Shown: in pieces, positions 8,308 to 15,873 of the stretch
Position numbering within the stretch: the first letter of the stretch is position 1
Layout: every line of letters starts with the position of its first letter
NCBI GenBank assembly: GCA_023432565.1
Contig: JAEYUL010000062.1
Location: forward strand, 1-37,949
From: Actinomycetes bacterium
Lineage (GTDB): Bacteria > Actinomycetota > Actinomycetes > Actinomycetales > Cellulomonadaceae
DNA: 37,949 nucleotides
Reading direction: 5' to 3'
The notes under the pieces: model-generated
Told to the model about the DNA's origin: nothing
The model's input: the letters and a program-made list of their open reading frames with translations, nothing else
Databases searched by the model: none
Translations under genes and position numbers: made by a program

Positions 8308-8988
8308 GTGACCGAGCAGGCGCAGCACCCAGTCCGTGGCGACCAGGAGCCGCAGGTCAGCGCGCGCGTCCTGACGGTGCCCAACGCCATCAGCCTGATG
8401 CGGCTGCTCCTGGTCCCGGTGTTCGCGGTGCTCATCGCCCGCGGGCAGGACGGCTGGGCCGTCGTCGTGCTCGGCGTCTCCGGCGCGAGCGACTGGCTCG
8501 ACGGCGTGCTCGCGCGGCGGCTCGGGCAGGTCACGAGGCTCGGCCAGCTCCTCGACCCGGCGGCCGACCGGCTGTTCATCGCGGTCACTCTCGTCGGCCT
8601 CGTCTGGCGCGGGGTGGTGCCGCTGTGGCTGCTCGTCGTGATCCTGGTGCGTGAGGTCGTGCTCGGCGTGATGCTCCTCGTGCTGGGCCGGGCCGGCTTC
8701 CCGCCGCCGCAGGTCCACCTCGCGGGCAAGGCAGGCACGTTCGCGCTGCTGTACGCGTTCCCGCTGCTCCTGCTCGCCTCCTGGGACTCGTGGGTGGGCA
8801 CCGTGGCCGAGGTCGCCGGCTGGGCCTTCGCCCTGTGGGGCGTCGGGCTGTACTGGTTCGCCGGGGCGCTCTACCTGCTGCAGGCGCGGCGGCTGCTGAA
8901 GGGCCGCGACGCGCCCGTGGGGCAGCCGGGCGACGAGCGTTCCCCGGCGACCGCGAGCGGTGACCCGACGAGCGAGGCTCGGCCGTGA
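8308..8988 (+). CDS. CDP-alcohol phosphatidyltransferase (PgsA-like)
   Basis: Integral membrane enzyme that transfers a phosphatidyl group from CDP-diacylglycerol to an alcohol, probably glycerol-3-phosphate or a polar headgroup acceptor. 226 residues with several hydrophobic segments. The family motif D-x2-DG-x2-AR-x8-G-x3-D-x3-D is complete (D62, D65, G80, D83, D87). The GTG start at 8308 follows AGGAG at 8292-8296 with long spacing. The gene opens a cluster syntenic with M. tuberculosis Rv1822 (annotated pgsA2) to Rv1830 and overlaps the next gene by 4 bp (GTGA), indicating translational coupling. The acceptor cannot be determined here. Confidence 0.9.
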   Translation: MTEQAQHPVRGDQEPQVSARVLTVPNAISLMRLLLVPVFAVLIARGQDGWAVVVLGVSGASDWLDGVLARRLGQVTRLGQLLDPAADRLFIAVTLVGLVWRGVVPLWLLVVILVREVVLGVMLLVLGRAGFPPPQVHLAGKAGTFALLYAFPLLLLASWDSWVGTVAEVAGWAFALWGVGLYWFAGALYLLQARRLLKGRDAPVGQPGDERSPATASGDPTSEARP

Positions 8989-10067
8989 CGAACCGGCACG
9001 CCCCGGCGGGCCCCGTCGACCGACGGCCCGACGCCTCGATGACGCTGCTCAACGAGGTCTACAGCACGTCCCTCGACGAGGGGTACACGCTCGTCGCACG
9101 GCGGCGCGCCGCCGGTGCGGAGCCGCCGCCCGGCGCCCGTCGTCGCGCCGTGACGCTGCTGGTCGCCGTCGCCGTCGGCCTGGCGTGCTCAGCCGCGACG
9201 CTCGCGCTGTATCAGCCGACCGCAGCCGCGCAGCAGGCGCGCGACCTGCTCGAGTCGAGCATCGTCGAGCGCAACGAGGAGGTCGGCGCGCTGCAGGAGG
9301 AGGCGACGAGCCTCAGTGCGCACATCGCGGCGCTGCAGGCCGCACTGGTCGGCACGGGCAGTGCCGATCTGCAGGCCCTCGCCTCCGCGGGGATCGTCGA
9401 GGCAGGCCAGGCAGCCGTCACCGGCCCCGGACTACGCGTCGAGCTCGCGGACGCCGCGGCGGCCGAGACCGACGCGGCCGACGACGACTCCCGGGTCCAG
9501 GACGTCGACCTGCAGATCGTCGTGAACGGCCTGTGGGCAGCCGGCGCCGAGGCGGTCGCCGTCAACGGCCAGCGCGTGACCGCGACGACGGCGATCCGCA
9601 GCGCGGGCAGCGCCGTGCTCGTCGACCTCGTGCCGCTGTCCGGGCCCTACCGTGTCGAGGCGATCGGCAACCCCGTGACGCTGCAGACGGGCCTGGCCCA
9701 GGACACGGCGGGTCAGCTCCTGACGGCGCTGCGGTCCAACTACGGCATCGGCGTCGACATCTCGCGCCAGGACTCCCTGACGTTGCCGGGCGCGGGTCAG
9801 TCGACCCTGCGGTACGCGACCGTGCCCGAGGACCAGCTGCCGGGCGCGCTGCGGCCCGGGCCCGCCGCGCCCGACGAGCCGTCGACGCAGATGCGTTCGA
9901 CATCACCGCTGGCCCACGCCTCGCCAGCGGGATCCGCACCGCGCGAGCTCGCGGGCACACTCCCGGCGGTTTCGTCGAGGGGGACACGTGTGGCAGTGTC
10001 GGCGCAGCACGCGGCCGCGGACCCGTCGGACGGTCCCGTGGCGAAGCCAGGGGAGGACCGCCAGTGA
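8985..10067 (+). CDS. DUF881 family membrane-anchored protein (first copy)
   Basis: 360 residues. A short cytoplasmic N-terminus is followed by one membrane segment (about residues 52-72), a coiled-coil stretch (about 78-120, QQARDLLESSIVERNEEVGALQEEATSL) and the extracellular DUF881 domain (about 145-280: VTGPGLRVELAD, DLQIVVNGLWAAGAEAVAVNGQR, RVEAIGNP). Homologues such as Rv1823 lie in the same position next to a small basic membrane protein. Start and stop overlap both neighbours by 4 bp, so it is part of a tightly coupled operon. The last 75 or so residues are Pro/Ala/Ser-rich, match nothing in the family and look disordered. Function is unknown; an envelope or division role is suggested only by context. 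Confidence 0.88.
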   Translation: MTNRHAPAGPVDRRPDASMTLLNEVYSTSLDEGYTLVARRRAAGAEPPPGARRRAVTLLVAVAVGLACSAATLALYQPTAAAQQARDLLESSIVERNEEVGALQEEATSLSAHIAALQAALVGTGSADLQALASAGIVEAGQAAVTGPGLRVELADAAAAETDAADDDSRVQDVDLQIVVNGLWAAGAEAVAVNGQRVTATTAIRSAGSAVLVDLVPLSGPYRVEAIGNPVTLQTGLAQDTAGQLLTALRSNYGIGVDISRQDSLTLPGAGQSTLRYATVPEDQLPGALRPGPAAPDEPSTQMRSTSPLAHASPAGSAPRELAGTLPAVSSRGTRVAVSAQHAAADPSDGPVAKPGEDRQ

Positions 10068-10396
10068 TCGCCGTCATCGGGCTCGTCGTCGGCGTGGTCG
10101 CCGGACTGGTCGTGCAGCCCACCGTGCCGGCCGAGCTGCAGCCGTACCTGCCGATCGCGGTGGTCGCTGCCCTCGATGCGATCTTCGGCGGCGTCCGCGC
10201 GATGCTCGACCGGATCTTCGACGACCGTGTCTTCCTCATCTCGTTCCTGTCGAACGTGATCGTCGCCGCTCTCATCGTCTTCCTCGGCGACCAGCTCGGG
10301 GTGGGGACGCAGCTGTCCACCGCCGTGGTCGTCGTCCTCGGCATCCGCATCTTCTCCAACGCCGCCTCGATCCGACGGCACCTGTTCAAGGCCTGA
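10064..10396 (+). CDS. sbp: Small basic membrane protein, DUF1290 (Sbp)
   Basis: 110-residue protein with three hydrophobic segments. Characteristic stretches are IAVIGLVVGVVAGLVVQPTV, AVVAALDAIFGGVRAMLD, FLISFLSNVIVAALIVFLGD and RIFSNAASIRRHLF. Small basic protein (Sbp) is found near division genes in Gram-positives, and its counterpart here (Rv1824) sits between two DUF881 genes, as in this window. Start GTG overlaps the previous stop by 4 bp; a GGGGAGG ribosome-binding site lies inside the end of the upstream gene. The precise role is unknown. Confidence 0.9.
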   Translation: MIAVIGLVVGVVAGLVVQPTVPAELQPYLPIAVVAALDAIFGGVRAMLDRIFDDRVFLISFLSNVIVAALIVFLGDQLGVGTQLSTAVVVVLGIRIFSNAASIRRHLFKA

Positions 10397-10398
10397 CG

Positions 10399-12006
10399 AT
10401 GAGCGACGCACGCGAGACTCCGTCGACCGGACCTCAGGGTTGCGGCCGGCCGGACGACGCGCCCGGACGCTCCGGCGCGGACGAGCCGAGGACGGCGGAC
10501 GACCTCGCCGACCGCGACGTCCCCGCCGAGCCGGACGAGCCCGTCGTCGTGGCGCCCGCCCAGGTCGAGCCCGTGGCCGCCGCGGGTCCCGTGACCGCAG
10601 ACCGGGCCCGCACGCCCGAGAACGGTGAGCAGCAGCCCACCGCGACGTCCTCGCCCGCCGACGCCCCTGGTACGGCCCGGGCCGTCGCGGCGCCGGAGAT
10701 CTTCGTGCCCGTCGACGAGCGCGGGACGCGGCCGCGGGACGGGGGCAGGGCGGACGACGACCACCCGGTCGCCGACGGTGACGGCGCGGACCCGCTCGCC
10801 GGTGGCGTCGGAGCGGCACCGCGCTCCGACGGCTCGTCGCACGAGCCGGACGGTGACGACGTCGCCGACGACCTCACCCACGGTCCGGCCGACGGCCACG
10901 AGATCGACGACGAGCGCGCCGACGTCCACGGTGCCGCCGTCGACCGGGCTGACGACGAGCGGGCTGACGACGAGCGGGCTGACGACGACCGGGCGCACGG
11001 GCGGCCTGACGACGAGGCCGCCTCGGTGGGCCCGGTCGTCGACGTACGCGCGGACGACCACGCCTGGAACGACGCGGTGACCCGGGCCGCGCAGGCGTCC
11101 CACGACCCCGAGGCCGATGTCCCGCTCGCCGAGTTCCTCGCCGCCAGGTCCCCGCGGCCGGAAGGCCAGCCGGACGACGCGGCCCCTGGCGAGGCGCCGT
11201 CGTCGCCCGCGCAGTCCGAGGTCGACCCGACCGACGCGACGGTCCCGGCCACCGAGCGGCCCGACGACGCGGCGGACGTCGAGCCGAGCGGCTGGGCGGT
11301 GCTCGCGCGGGCCATGGCGCCACGCGCCAACCGTTCGCAGCTGATCGCCGGCGTGCTGTGCGCCCTGCTGGGATTCGCTCTCGTCGTGCAGGTCCGGCAG
11401 AACGACGAGAGCGCGCTGTCCGGGCTGCGCCAGTCCGAGCTGGTCCGTGTGCTCGACGAGACGACGGAGCGTGGCGACGAGCTCCGCCGCGAGGTGGCCG
11501 AGCTGCGAGGCGAGCGCGACGACCTGGAGTCCGGCTCCGACAGGCAGGCGGCCGCGATCGAGTCGCTGCGACGCAGCGCGATCACGCAGGGCATCCTCTC
11601 GGGCCGCCTGCCGGCCGAGGGGCCGGGCGTCCGCGTGACGCTCAACGACCCCGACCGTGGCCTGCAGCCGGTCGCGATGCTGAACATGCTCGAGGAGCTG
11701 CGCAACGCGGGCGCCGAGGCGATCCAGCTCAACGACCGGCGGGTGACGGCGAGCTCGTCGTTCACCGGCACACGAGGGCGCGTGCTGCTCGACGGCGTCG
11801 AGCTCACGCCGCCGTACGTGTGGCTCGCGATCGGCGACCCGTCGACCCTGTCCATCGCCCTGCAGATCCCGGGAGGTGCGATGGCGACCGTCCGTGGCAC
11901 CGGCGCCACGGGGACGGTCCAGGAGCGGGACGAGGTGTCGATCACGGCGCTGCGACAGCTGGCGGAGCCCAGCTACGCGACTCCGGCGCCGCCGGACGGG
12001 GGCTGA
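10399..12006 (+). CDS. DUF881 family protein with long acidic N-terminal extension
   Basis: 535 residues from an ATG 2 bp after the previous stop. The first 300 or so residues are a low-complexity, Asp/Glu/Ala/Pro-rich region with few hydrophobics, probably disordered and cytoplasmic. It includes three copies of a five-residue ADDER-type repeat. A membrane segment follows (about 314-332, LIAGVLCALLGFALVVQV), then a coiled coil (about 335-395) and a DUF881 domain (about 408-520: GPGVRVTLNDPDRG, MLNMLEELRNAGAEAIQLNDRRV, YVWLAIGDP). It corresponds to Rv1825. The extracellular domain is conserved; the length and composition of the N-terminal tail are unusual. Function is unknown. Confidence 0.88.
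   Translation: MSDARETPSTGPQGCGRPDDAPGRSGADEPRTADDLADRDVPAEPDEPVVVAPAQVEPVAAAGPVTADRARTPENGEQQPTATSSPADAPGTARAVAAPEIFVPVDERGTRPRDGGRADDDHPVADGDGADPLAGGVGAAPRSDGSSHEPDGDDVADDLTHGPADGHEIDDERADVHGAAVDRADDERADDERADDDRAHGRPDDEAASVGPVVDVRADDHAWNDAVTRAAQASHDPEADVPLAEFLAARSPRPEGQPDDAAPGEAPSSPAQSEVDPTDATVPATERPDDAADVEPSGWAVLARAMAPRANRSQLIAGVLCALLGFALVVQVRQNDESALSGLRQSELVRVLDETTERGDELRREVAELRGERDDLESGSDRQAAAIESLRRSAITQGILSGRLPAEGPGVRVTLNDPDRGLQPVAMLNMLEELRNAGAEAIQLNDRRVTASSSFTGTRGRVLLDGVELTPPYVWLAIGDPSTLSIALQIPGGAMATVRGTGATGTVQERDEVSITALRQLAEPSYATPAPPDGG
10946..10990 (+). repeat. Three in-frame copies of a 15-bp repeat
   Basis: GGGCTGACGACGAGC occurs at 10946 and 10961, and with one change at 10976. 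It encodes an acidic pentapeptide repeat in the disordered tail of the second DUF881 protein. The unit is a multiple of three, so copy-number change keeps the frame. Confidence 0.9.
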
Positions 12007-12069
12007 CGTGCGACGGGACCAGTGGCGACGCGACTCGGCCAGAGGGCTGCGTTCGGGCGCGGCGTTGCA

Positions 12070-12075
12070 TAGGGT
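12070..12075 (+). promoter_or_regulatory. Candidate -10 box for garA
   Basis: TAGGGT matches TANNNT; a start near 12082 would give a leader of about 57 nt before the garA ATG. The 132-bp gap after the DUF881 gene is consistent with a separate promoter. Confidence 0.45.
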
Positions 12076-12138
12076 GGAGCGATCGAGCCACGGCCGCACG
12101 ACCGGTCGACCACCTCGACGACGGACACAGGAGGCCAC

Positions 12139-12591
12139 ATGACCGACGACGAACGCACCACGCGCGCCGCCGGCCCTGAGACGACTGTCAACTTCGGTCA
12201 GGTCGGACCCGTCGAGATCGAGCAGGGCGCCCCGGTGGGGCTGACTGCCGAGGAGTCGGCCGCCGTCCACGCCCTGCCGCCCACGTCGGCCCTGCTCATC
12301 ATGCAGCGCGGTCCGAGCGCCGGAGCGCGCTTCCTGCTCGACGCCGACCGCACCGTCGCGGGTCGCTCGACTCAGGCCGACATCTTTCTCGACGACGTGA
12401 CGGTCTCGCGCAAGCACGCCGAGTTCGTGCGCGAGGGGGCGCAGTTCGTCGTGCGGGACATCGGCTCGCTCAACGGGACGTACGTCAACCGCCAGCGCAT
12501 CGACCAGGCCTCGTTGCGCTCGGGGGACGAGGTGCAGATCGGCAAGTACCGCATGACGTTCCACCCGAGCCCGCAGCGCGAGGACGCATGA
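12139..12591 (+). CDS. garA: FHA-domain phospho-switch protein GarA (OdhI-like)
   Basis: 150-residue cytoplasmic regulator. In mycobacteria and corynebacteria GarA/OdhI binds and inhibits 2-oxoglutarate dehydrogenase and acts on glutamate dehydrogenase, and is switched off by Ser/Thr kinase phosphorylation of an N-terminal ETT motif. Here PETTVNF is present (T15, T16), so the switch looks intact. The FHA domain covers about 50-135, with the phosphothreonine-binding pattern GRS, SRKH and SLNGTYVN. The ATG has AGGAGG 4-5 nt upstream. It sits between the DUF881 pair and a MerR gene, as Rv1827 does, but without gcvH in front. Confidence 0.93.
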   Translation: MTDDERTTRAAGPETTVNFGQVGPVEIEQGAPVGLTAEESAAVHALPPTSALLIMQRGPSAGARFLLDADRTVAGRSTQADIFLDDVTVSRKHAEFVREGAQFVVRDIGSLNGTYVNRQRIDQASLRSGDEVQIGKYRMTFHPSPQREDA

Positions 12592-12613
12592 CGCGCTCGA
12601 TCGGCGGAAGGGC

Positions 12614-13393
12614 GTGAGCCCGGCCGCGCAGGGCCGCGCCCGTCCGCTCGCGGCCGAGGCCCCGCCCGTGGTCGGCGAGGGCGTCGCGCAGGAGCCGTGG
12701 CCCCGCGGGATCTCTCGCCGCGCGAGCATGCGCATCTCGGACGTGCTGGCCGCTCTGCAGCTCGAGTTCCCCGCGGTCACACCGTCCAAGCTGCGCTTCC
12801 TCGAGGAGCAAGGACTCGTCGAGCCGGTCCGGACCCCTTCGGGCTACCGGCAGTACTCGCCCGCGGACGTGGAGCGGCTGCGCTTCGTCCTGCGACAGCA
12901 GCGTGACCGCTACATGCCGCTCAAGGTCATCGGCGAGCGGCTGTCCGCGCTCGACGCGGGGGAGGAGGACGAGCCGACGCCGCGCGCCCGGCTCGCGTCG
13001 GCAGACGGTGTCCTGCAGCGCCCGGAGGCTCGTGTGTCCGCGGACGCGCTGGCCGCCGAGGCCGGGGTCGAGCCGGTCCTCGTCGCCGACCTGGTCGAGG
13101 CCGGCGTCCTGACGCCGGGTCCCGGTGGCGGGTTCGAGCCGTGGGCCCGCGAGATCGTCGTGACGGCGGCCGCGCTGGCCGAGCACGGCATCGACGTGCG
13201 GCACCTGCGGCAGTTCCGCACGGCGGCCGAGCGCCAGGCGGATCTCGTCGGGCAGGCGGTCGCGCCGTGGCGCGGCCAGCGCAACGCCTCGTCCCGCGCC
13301 CGCGCGGCGACCATCGCTGCCGAGCTCGGCGAGCTCTGCGCGCGCATGCACACGGCGCTCGTGCGGGCGTCGGTCGCCGACCTCCTGCCCTGA
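12614..13393 (+). CDS. MerR-family regulator, Rv1828/FtsR type
   Basis: 259-residue DNA-binding protein. The winged helix-turn-helix lies at about 38-105 (MRISDVLAALQLEF, SKLRFLEEQGLVEPVRTPSGYRQYS, RLRFVLRQQRDRYMPLKVI). The C-terminal part (about 140-255) is the special effector-like domain of the Rv1828 group rather than a metal-binding MerR tail. The corynebacterial homologue FtsR activates ftsZ, so a role in cell division is plausible. The GTG start lies 22 bp after garA with GGAAGG upstream. Position after garA and before the bifunctional nuclease matches mycobacteria. Confidence 0.88.
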   Translation: MSPAAQGRARPLAAEAPPVVGEGVAQEPWPRGISRRASMRISDVLAALQLEFPAVTPSKLRFLEEQGLVEPVRTPSGYRQYSPADVERLRFVLRQQRDRYMPLKVIGERLSALDAGEEDEPTPRARLASADGVLQRPEARVSADALAAEAGVEPVLVADLVEAGVLTPGPGGGFEPWAREIVVTAAALAEHGIDVRHLRQFRTAAERQADLVGQAVAPWRGQRNASSRARAATIAAELGELCARMHTALVRASVADLLP

Positions 13394-13461
13394 GTCACCC
13401 GTTCGCGCCGCGCCCGGCCCGCTTGCTCCGTTCGCCGGGCGCGCATCCGTCGGGGTGGTCG

Positions 13462-13467
13462 TAGCGT
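13462..13467 (+). promoter_or_regulatory. -10 box TAGCGT, leaderless arrangement
   Basis: TAGCGT ends 6 nt before the GTG of the bifunctional nuclease gene, so the transcript probably begins at the start codon. Confidence 0.6.
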
Positions 13468-13473
13468 GGTCTC

Positions 13474-13965
13474 GTGGATCCGGATCTCGTCGTCGTGGAA
13501 GTGGTCGGAGTGCGTCGGCACCCGACCGTGGACGAGAACGTCGTGCTGCTCCTCGACCCGGACTCCGAGCTCGTCGTGCCGATCCTCGTCGGGCCCCACG
13601 AGGCCGGAGCGATCGCGTCGGCCCAGGCCGGGGTCGTGCCGCCGAGGCCGATGACCCACGACCTGCTGCGCGACCTCGTCCTGGCGGGTGGCGACGAGGT
13701 CAGGCGTGCGGCCATCACCCGGCTCGAGGACGGCGTGTTCTACGCCGAGCTGCAGCTCGGCAACGGCGCGCGGGTGGACTCACGTGCGTCCGACGCGATC
13801 GCCGTCGCGCTACGGTTCGGTATCCCGGTGATGTGCTCCGCCGAGGTCGTGGCGGTCGCCGGCGTCGAGGTCCAGCACGGCGACCCGGACGACGCGGTGG
13901 AGAGGTTCCGGGAGTTCCTCGACCGGGTGACGCCCGAGGACTTCGAGAAGGGCGACGGCCCCTGA
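13474..13965 (+). CDS. Bifunctional nuclease family protein (DUF151)
   Basis: 163-residue protein of the BFN/DUF151 family. Characteristic stretches are LLLDPDSELVVPILVGPHEAGAI near the N-terminus, MTHDLLRDLVLAGG, and VFYAELQLGNGARVDSRASDAIAVALRFGIPVMC, where the Asp and Arg pattern is conserved. Family members have been reported with RNase/DNase activity, but activity here is not shown. The GTG start has no ribosome-binding site and lies 6 nt after a TAGCGT -10, so leaderless translation is likely. It is the counterpart of Rv1829 between two MerR genes. Confidence 0.9.
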   Translation: MDPDLVVVEVVGVRRHPTVDENVVLLLDPDSELVVPILVGPHEAGAIASAQAGVVPPRPMTHDLLRDLVLAGGDEVRRAAITRLEDGVFYAELQLGNGARVDSRASDAIAVALRFGIPVMCSAEVVAVAGVEVQHGDPDDAVERFREFLDRVTPEDFEKGDGP

Positions 13966-13983
13966 GGTGCGGCGCCCGACGAG

Positions 13984-14011
13984 TGAACCTTCACGTTCAG
14001 GTTGAAGTTCA
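13984..14011. promoter_or_regulatory. Cluster of TTCA/TGAA repeats upstream of the second MerR gene
   Basis: TGAAC (13984) pairs with GTTCA (13995); CTTCA (13989) pairs with TGAAG (14003); GTTCA recurs at 14007-14011. These nested inverted and direct repeats lie just upstream of a good promoter, and a MerR or FtsR-type operator is likely. The bound protein is not known. Confidence 0.55.
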
Positions 14012-14043
14012 GACACGCCGACGGCGACACGCCCCGCGCGTCG

Positions 14044-14072
14044 TTGCGTCGGGGGACCCACGTGCCTAGCGT
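14044..14072 (+). promoter_or_regulatory. Sigma-A-type promoter of the second MerR gene
   Basis: TTGCGT (14044-14049) and TAGCGT (14067-14072) are separated by 17 bp. Predicted transcription start is near 14079, giving a leader of about 50 nt that carries the GGAGGA ribosome-binding site. Confidence 0.65.
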
Positions 14073-14127
14073 TACCTCAGGCGCGGTCGGGCGAGTGCAC
14101 GGCTCATGCGCGACGAGTGGAGGAAGC

Positions 14128-14712
14128 GTGGCCAACGAGAACGCGGAGAACGTCCCGGGCGTCCCGCAGCGCGCGCAGGGCCTCCTGTTCGACGACGACC
14201 TGCCCGACCTGGACACCGCGACGGGGTACCGCGGTCCCACGGCGTGCCGCGCGGCAGGGATCACCTACCGCCAGCTCGACTACTGGGCCCGTACGGGCCT
14301 GGTCGAGCCGTCCATCCGTCCCGCGACCGGCTCCGGCACCCAGCGGCTGTACGCGTTCCGCGACATCCTCGTGCTCAAGGTCGTCAAGCGACTGCTCGAC
14401 ACCGGCGTCTCGCTGCAGCAGATCCGCACCGCGGTCAGCCACCTGCGTGAGCGCGGTGTGGACGACCTCGCGCAGATCACGCTGATGTCGGACGGCGCAT
14501 CCGTGTACGAGTGCACGTCCGCCGACGAGGTCATCGACCTCGTGCAGGGTGGTCAGGGCGTCTTCGGCATCGCGGTGGGTCGCGTGTGGCGCGAGGTCGA
14601 GGGCAGCCTCGCCGAGCTGCCGACCGAGCGCGCCGAGGACGAGGCACACACCGCCGAGGAGAACCCGCACGACGAGCTCGCGCTGCGCCGCCGGGCTCGC
14701 TCCGCCGGCTGA
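14128..14712 (+). CDS. MerR-family regulator, Rv1830 type
   Basis: 194-residue DNA-binding protein with a MerR winged helix-turn-helix (about 30-105: GPTACRAAGITYRQLDYWARTGLVEPSI, RLYAFRDILVLKVVKRLLDTGVSLQQIRTAV). The C-terminal part (SDGASVYECTSADEVIDLVQGGQGVFGIAVG) is typical of the Rv1830 group, whose mycobacterial member is linked to cell division. The frame is open upstream to 14002, but the GTG at 14128 has GGAGGA at the ideal distance and matches the family N-terminus. It has its own promoter with a repeat cluster upstream, so it may be controlled separately from the nuclease gene. Confidence 0.9.
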   Translation: MANENAENVPGVPQRAQGLLFDDDLPDLDTATGYRGPTACRAAGITYRQLDYWARTGLVEPSIRPATGSGTQRLYAFRDILVLKVVKRLLDTGVSLQQIRTAVSHLRERGVDDLAQITLMSDGASVYECTSADEVIDLVQGGQGVFGIAVGRVWREVEGSLAELPTERAEDEAHTAEENPHDELALRRRARSAG

Positions 14713-14727
14713 GCACGCACGACGCCT

Positions 14728-14765
14728 CGAGACCACCGGTGGCGCTCGTCGTACCGGCGGTCTCG
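14728..14765 (+). terminator. Hairpin after the second MerR gene
   Basis: CGAGACC (14728) pairs with GGTCTCG (ending 14765), extended by CCGGT/ACCGG after one mismatch, with an 11-nt loop. It begins 16 bp after the stop codon and has no T-tract. Confidence 0.6.
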
Positions 14766-14867
14766 TCGTACCCGTGACGCGTCCAGCCGGCGGTCTCCTC
14801 GAGGGGTGTCGCGGTCGTCGCGGAGCTCAGGGCTCACCGACTCCGCCAAGCACGGCGCGGATTGCCT

Positions 14868-14912
14868 CGGCGAAGAGGTGACTCGGCGAAGCGGTGACTC
14901 GGCGTCGCGGTC
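14868..14912. repeat. 16-bp tandem repeat, 2.7 copies
   Basis: Two 16-bp units differing at one base (14868-14883 and 14884-14899), followed by a partial degraded third. It lies in the non-coding gap between the MerR gene and the ParA-like gene. Confidence 0.8.
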
Positions 14913-14950
14913 CCGACGACGTCTGCACCCGGACCGCAGACTCCGCGCAC

Positions 14951-14984
14951 CGGCCCTCGTGCACCGAGCGGTGCGCGAGGGCCG
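14951..14984 (-). terminator. Terminator hairpin of the ParA-like gene
   Basis: A 15-bp stem with a GAGC loop; the only non-Watson-Crick position is a G-U pair. It starts 6 bp beyond the stop codon on the minus strand, which fits intrinsic termination despite no T-tract. Confidence 0.8.
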
Positions 14985-14989
14985 CCGCG

Positions 14990-15754
14990 TCAGCGACGCG
15001 GTGCCCGCAGCGCCCGGTCGAGAAGCGCGTCGAAGACACCGGAGAGCTCGGCTGCGGCGGCGCCCGGCCACGCGTGGACCGGCTGCGCCGCACCCTGCGC
15101 CTGCTGCAGCGCCGCACGCTCCGGCACCGAGGGAGTGAGCAGCAGAGGTCCGTACAGCGTGCCGAGCTCCTCGAGCCGGTACGCCTGCTCGAGCGAGCGC
15201 GCCCGCACGCGGTTGACGGCGATGCCGAGCGGTTGCAGCGCCGGCGCCGGCCCGCGACGCAGCTCGTCGATCGTGCGCATCGCGCGGCCGACCGCCATGA
15301 CGGCGAAGAGTCCCGGCTCGGTGACGACCATCGCACGGTCGCAGGCCGTCAGCCCGGTGCGGGTCAGGGAGCCGAGGGAGGGCGGGCAGTCCACCAGCAC
15401 GAGGTCGTAGTCGTGCACCCAGGACAGCGCGAACCTGAGGCGGTCCAGGTCGTCGTCGCCCAGGCGGTCGTGCCTCGCGTTGCGCTCGGAGCCCGCGAGC
15501 ACGTCCAGGCCCGTGTCCGCCCAGGTGCTCGCGACGGTGGCCGCGGTCACGCTCTGCGCGCTGGGCGCGTCCAGCACGTCGGAGATGTCGGCACCCGCCG
15601 GTCGCGCACCGAGCGACATGGTCACGTCGCCCTGGGGGTCCATGTCGACGACGAGGGTGCGCAACCCCCGTTCGAGCGCCGCCGAGGCCAGGCCGAGCGT
15701 CACTGACGTCTTGCCGACGCCACCCTTGAGGCTGCACACACCGAGGACGAGCAC
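14990..15754 (-). CDS. Orphan ParA/MinD-type ATPase
   Basis: 254-residue ParA/MinD/Soj-fold ATPase. It shows the deviant Walker A motif KGGVGKTS (10-17, signature lysine K10), VVDMDPQGDVTMSLG (A' region) and LVLVDCPPSLGSLTRTGL (Walker B). Family members position chromosomes, plasmids or protein complexes using ATP-dependent nucleoid or membrane binding. No parB, minE or parS site lies nearby, so the cargo is unknown. The start is GTG at 15754: the family begins here, and TACGGT sits 6 nt upstream, indicating a leaderless transcript. It is monocistronic, with a strong terminator directly after it, and is divergent from the metallo-beta-lactamase-fold gene. Confidence 0.88.
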   Translation of the reverse strand: MLVLGVCSLKGGVGKTSVTLGLASAALERGLRTLVVDMDPQGDVTMSLGARPAGADISDVLDAPSAQSVTAATVASTWADTGLDVLAGSERNARHDRLGDDDLDRLRFALSWVHDYDLVLVDCPPSLGSLTRTGLTACDRAMVVTEPGLFAVMAVGRAMRTIDELRRGPAPALQPLGIAVNRVRARSLEQAYRLEELGTLYGPLLLTPSVPERAALQQAQGAAQPVHAWPGAAAAELSGVFDALLDRALRAPRR

Positions 15755-15760
15755 CGGGCA

Positions 15761-15766
15761 ACCGTA
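15761..15766 (-). promoter_or_regulatory. -10 box TACGGT, leaderless arrangement
   Basis: On the minus strand TACGGT ends 6 nt before the GTG start of the ParA-like gene. Confidence 0.6.
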
Positions 15767-15873
15767 TCGGGTGTCGCGCGCCGTTCGGGCACCCGCCCCG
15801 CCCGGGTGGACGGACGGCGCGAACCGGGGCGTGGCGAGGTGCATCGACACCGGTGGCACAGGACACTGACGCC

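Noticed and set aside
8960..10396. A 478-residue plus-strand frame ending in the Sbp protein
   Set aside because: Only the last 110 codons are Sbp; the rest is an Arg-rich shadow of the first DUF881 gene.
14827..15336. Possible gene in the gap before the ParA-like protein
   Set aside because: The frame overlaps the ParA-like gene in another phase and is low-complexity Arg/Ser-rich; the gap holds repeats and terminators.
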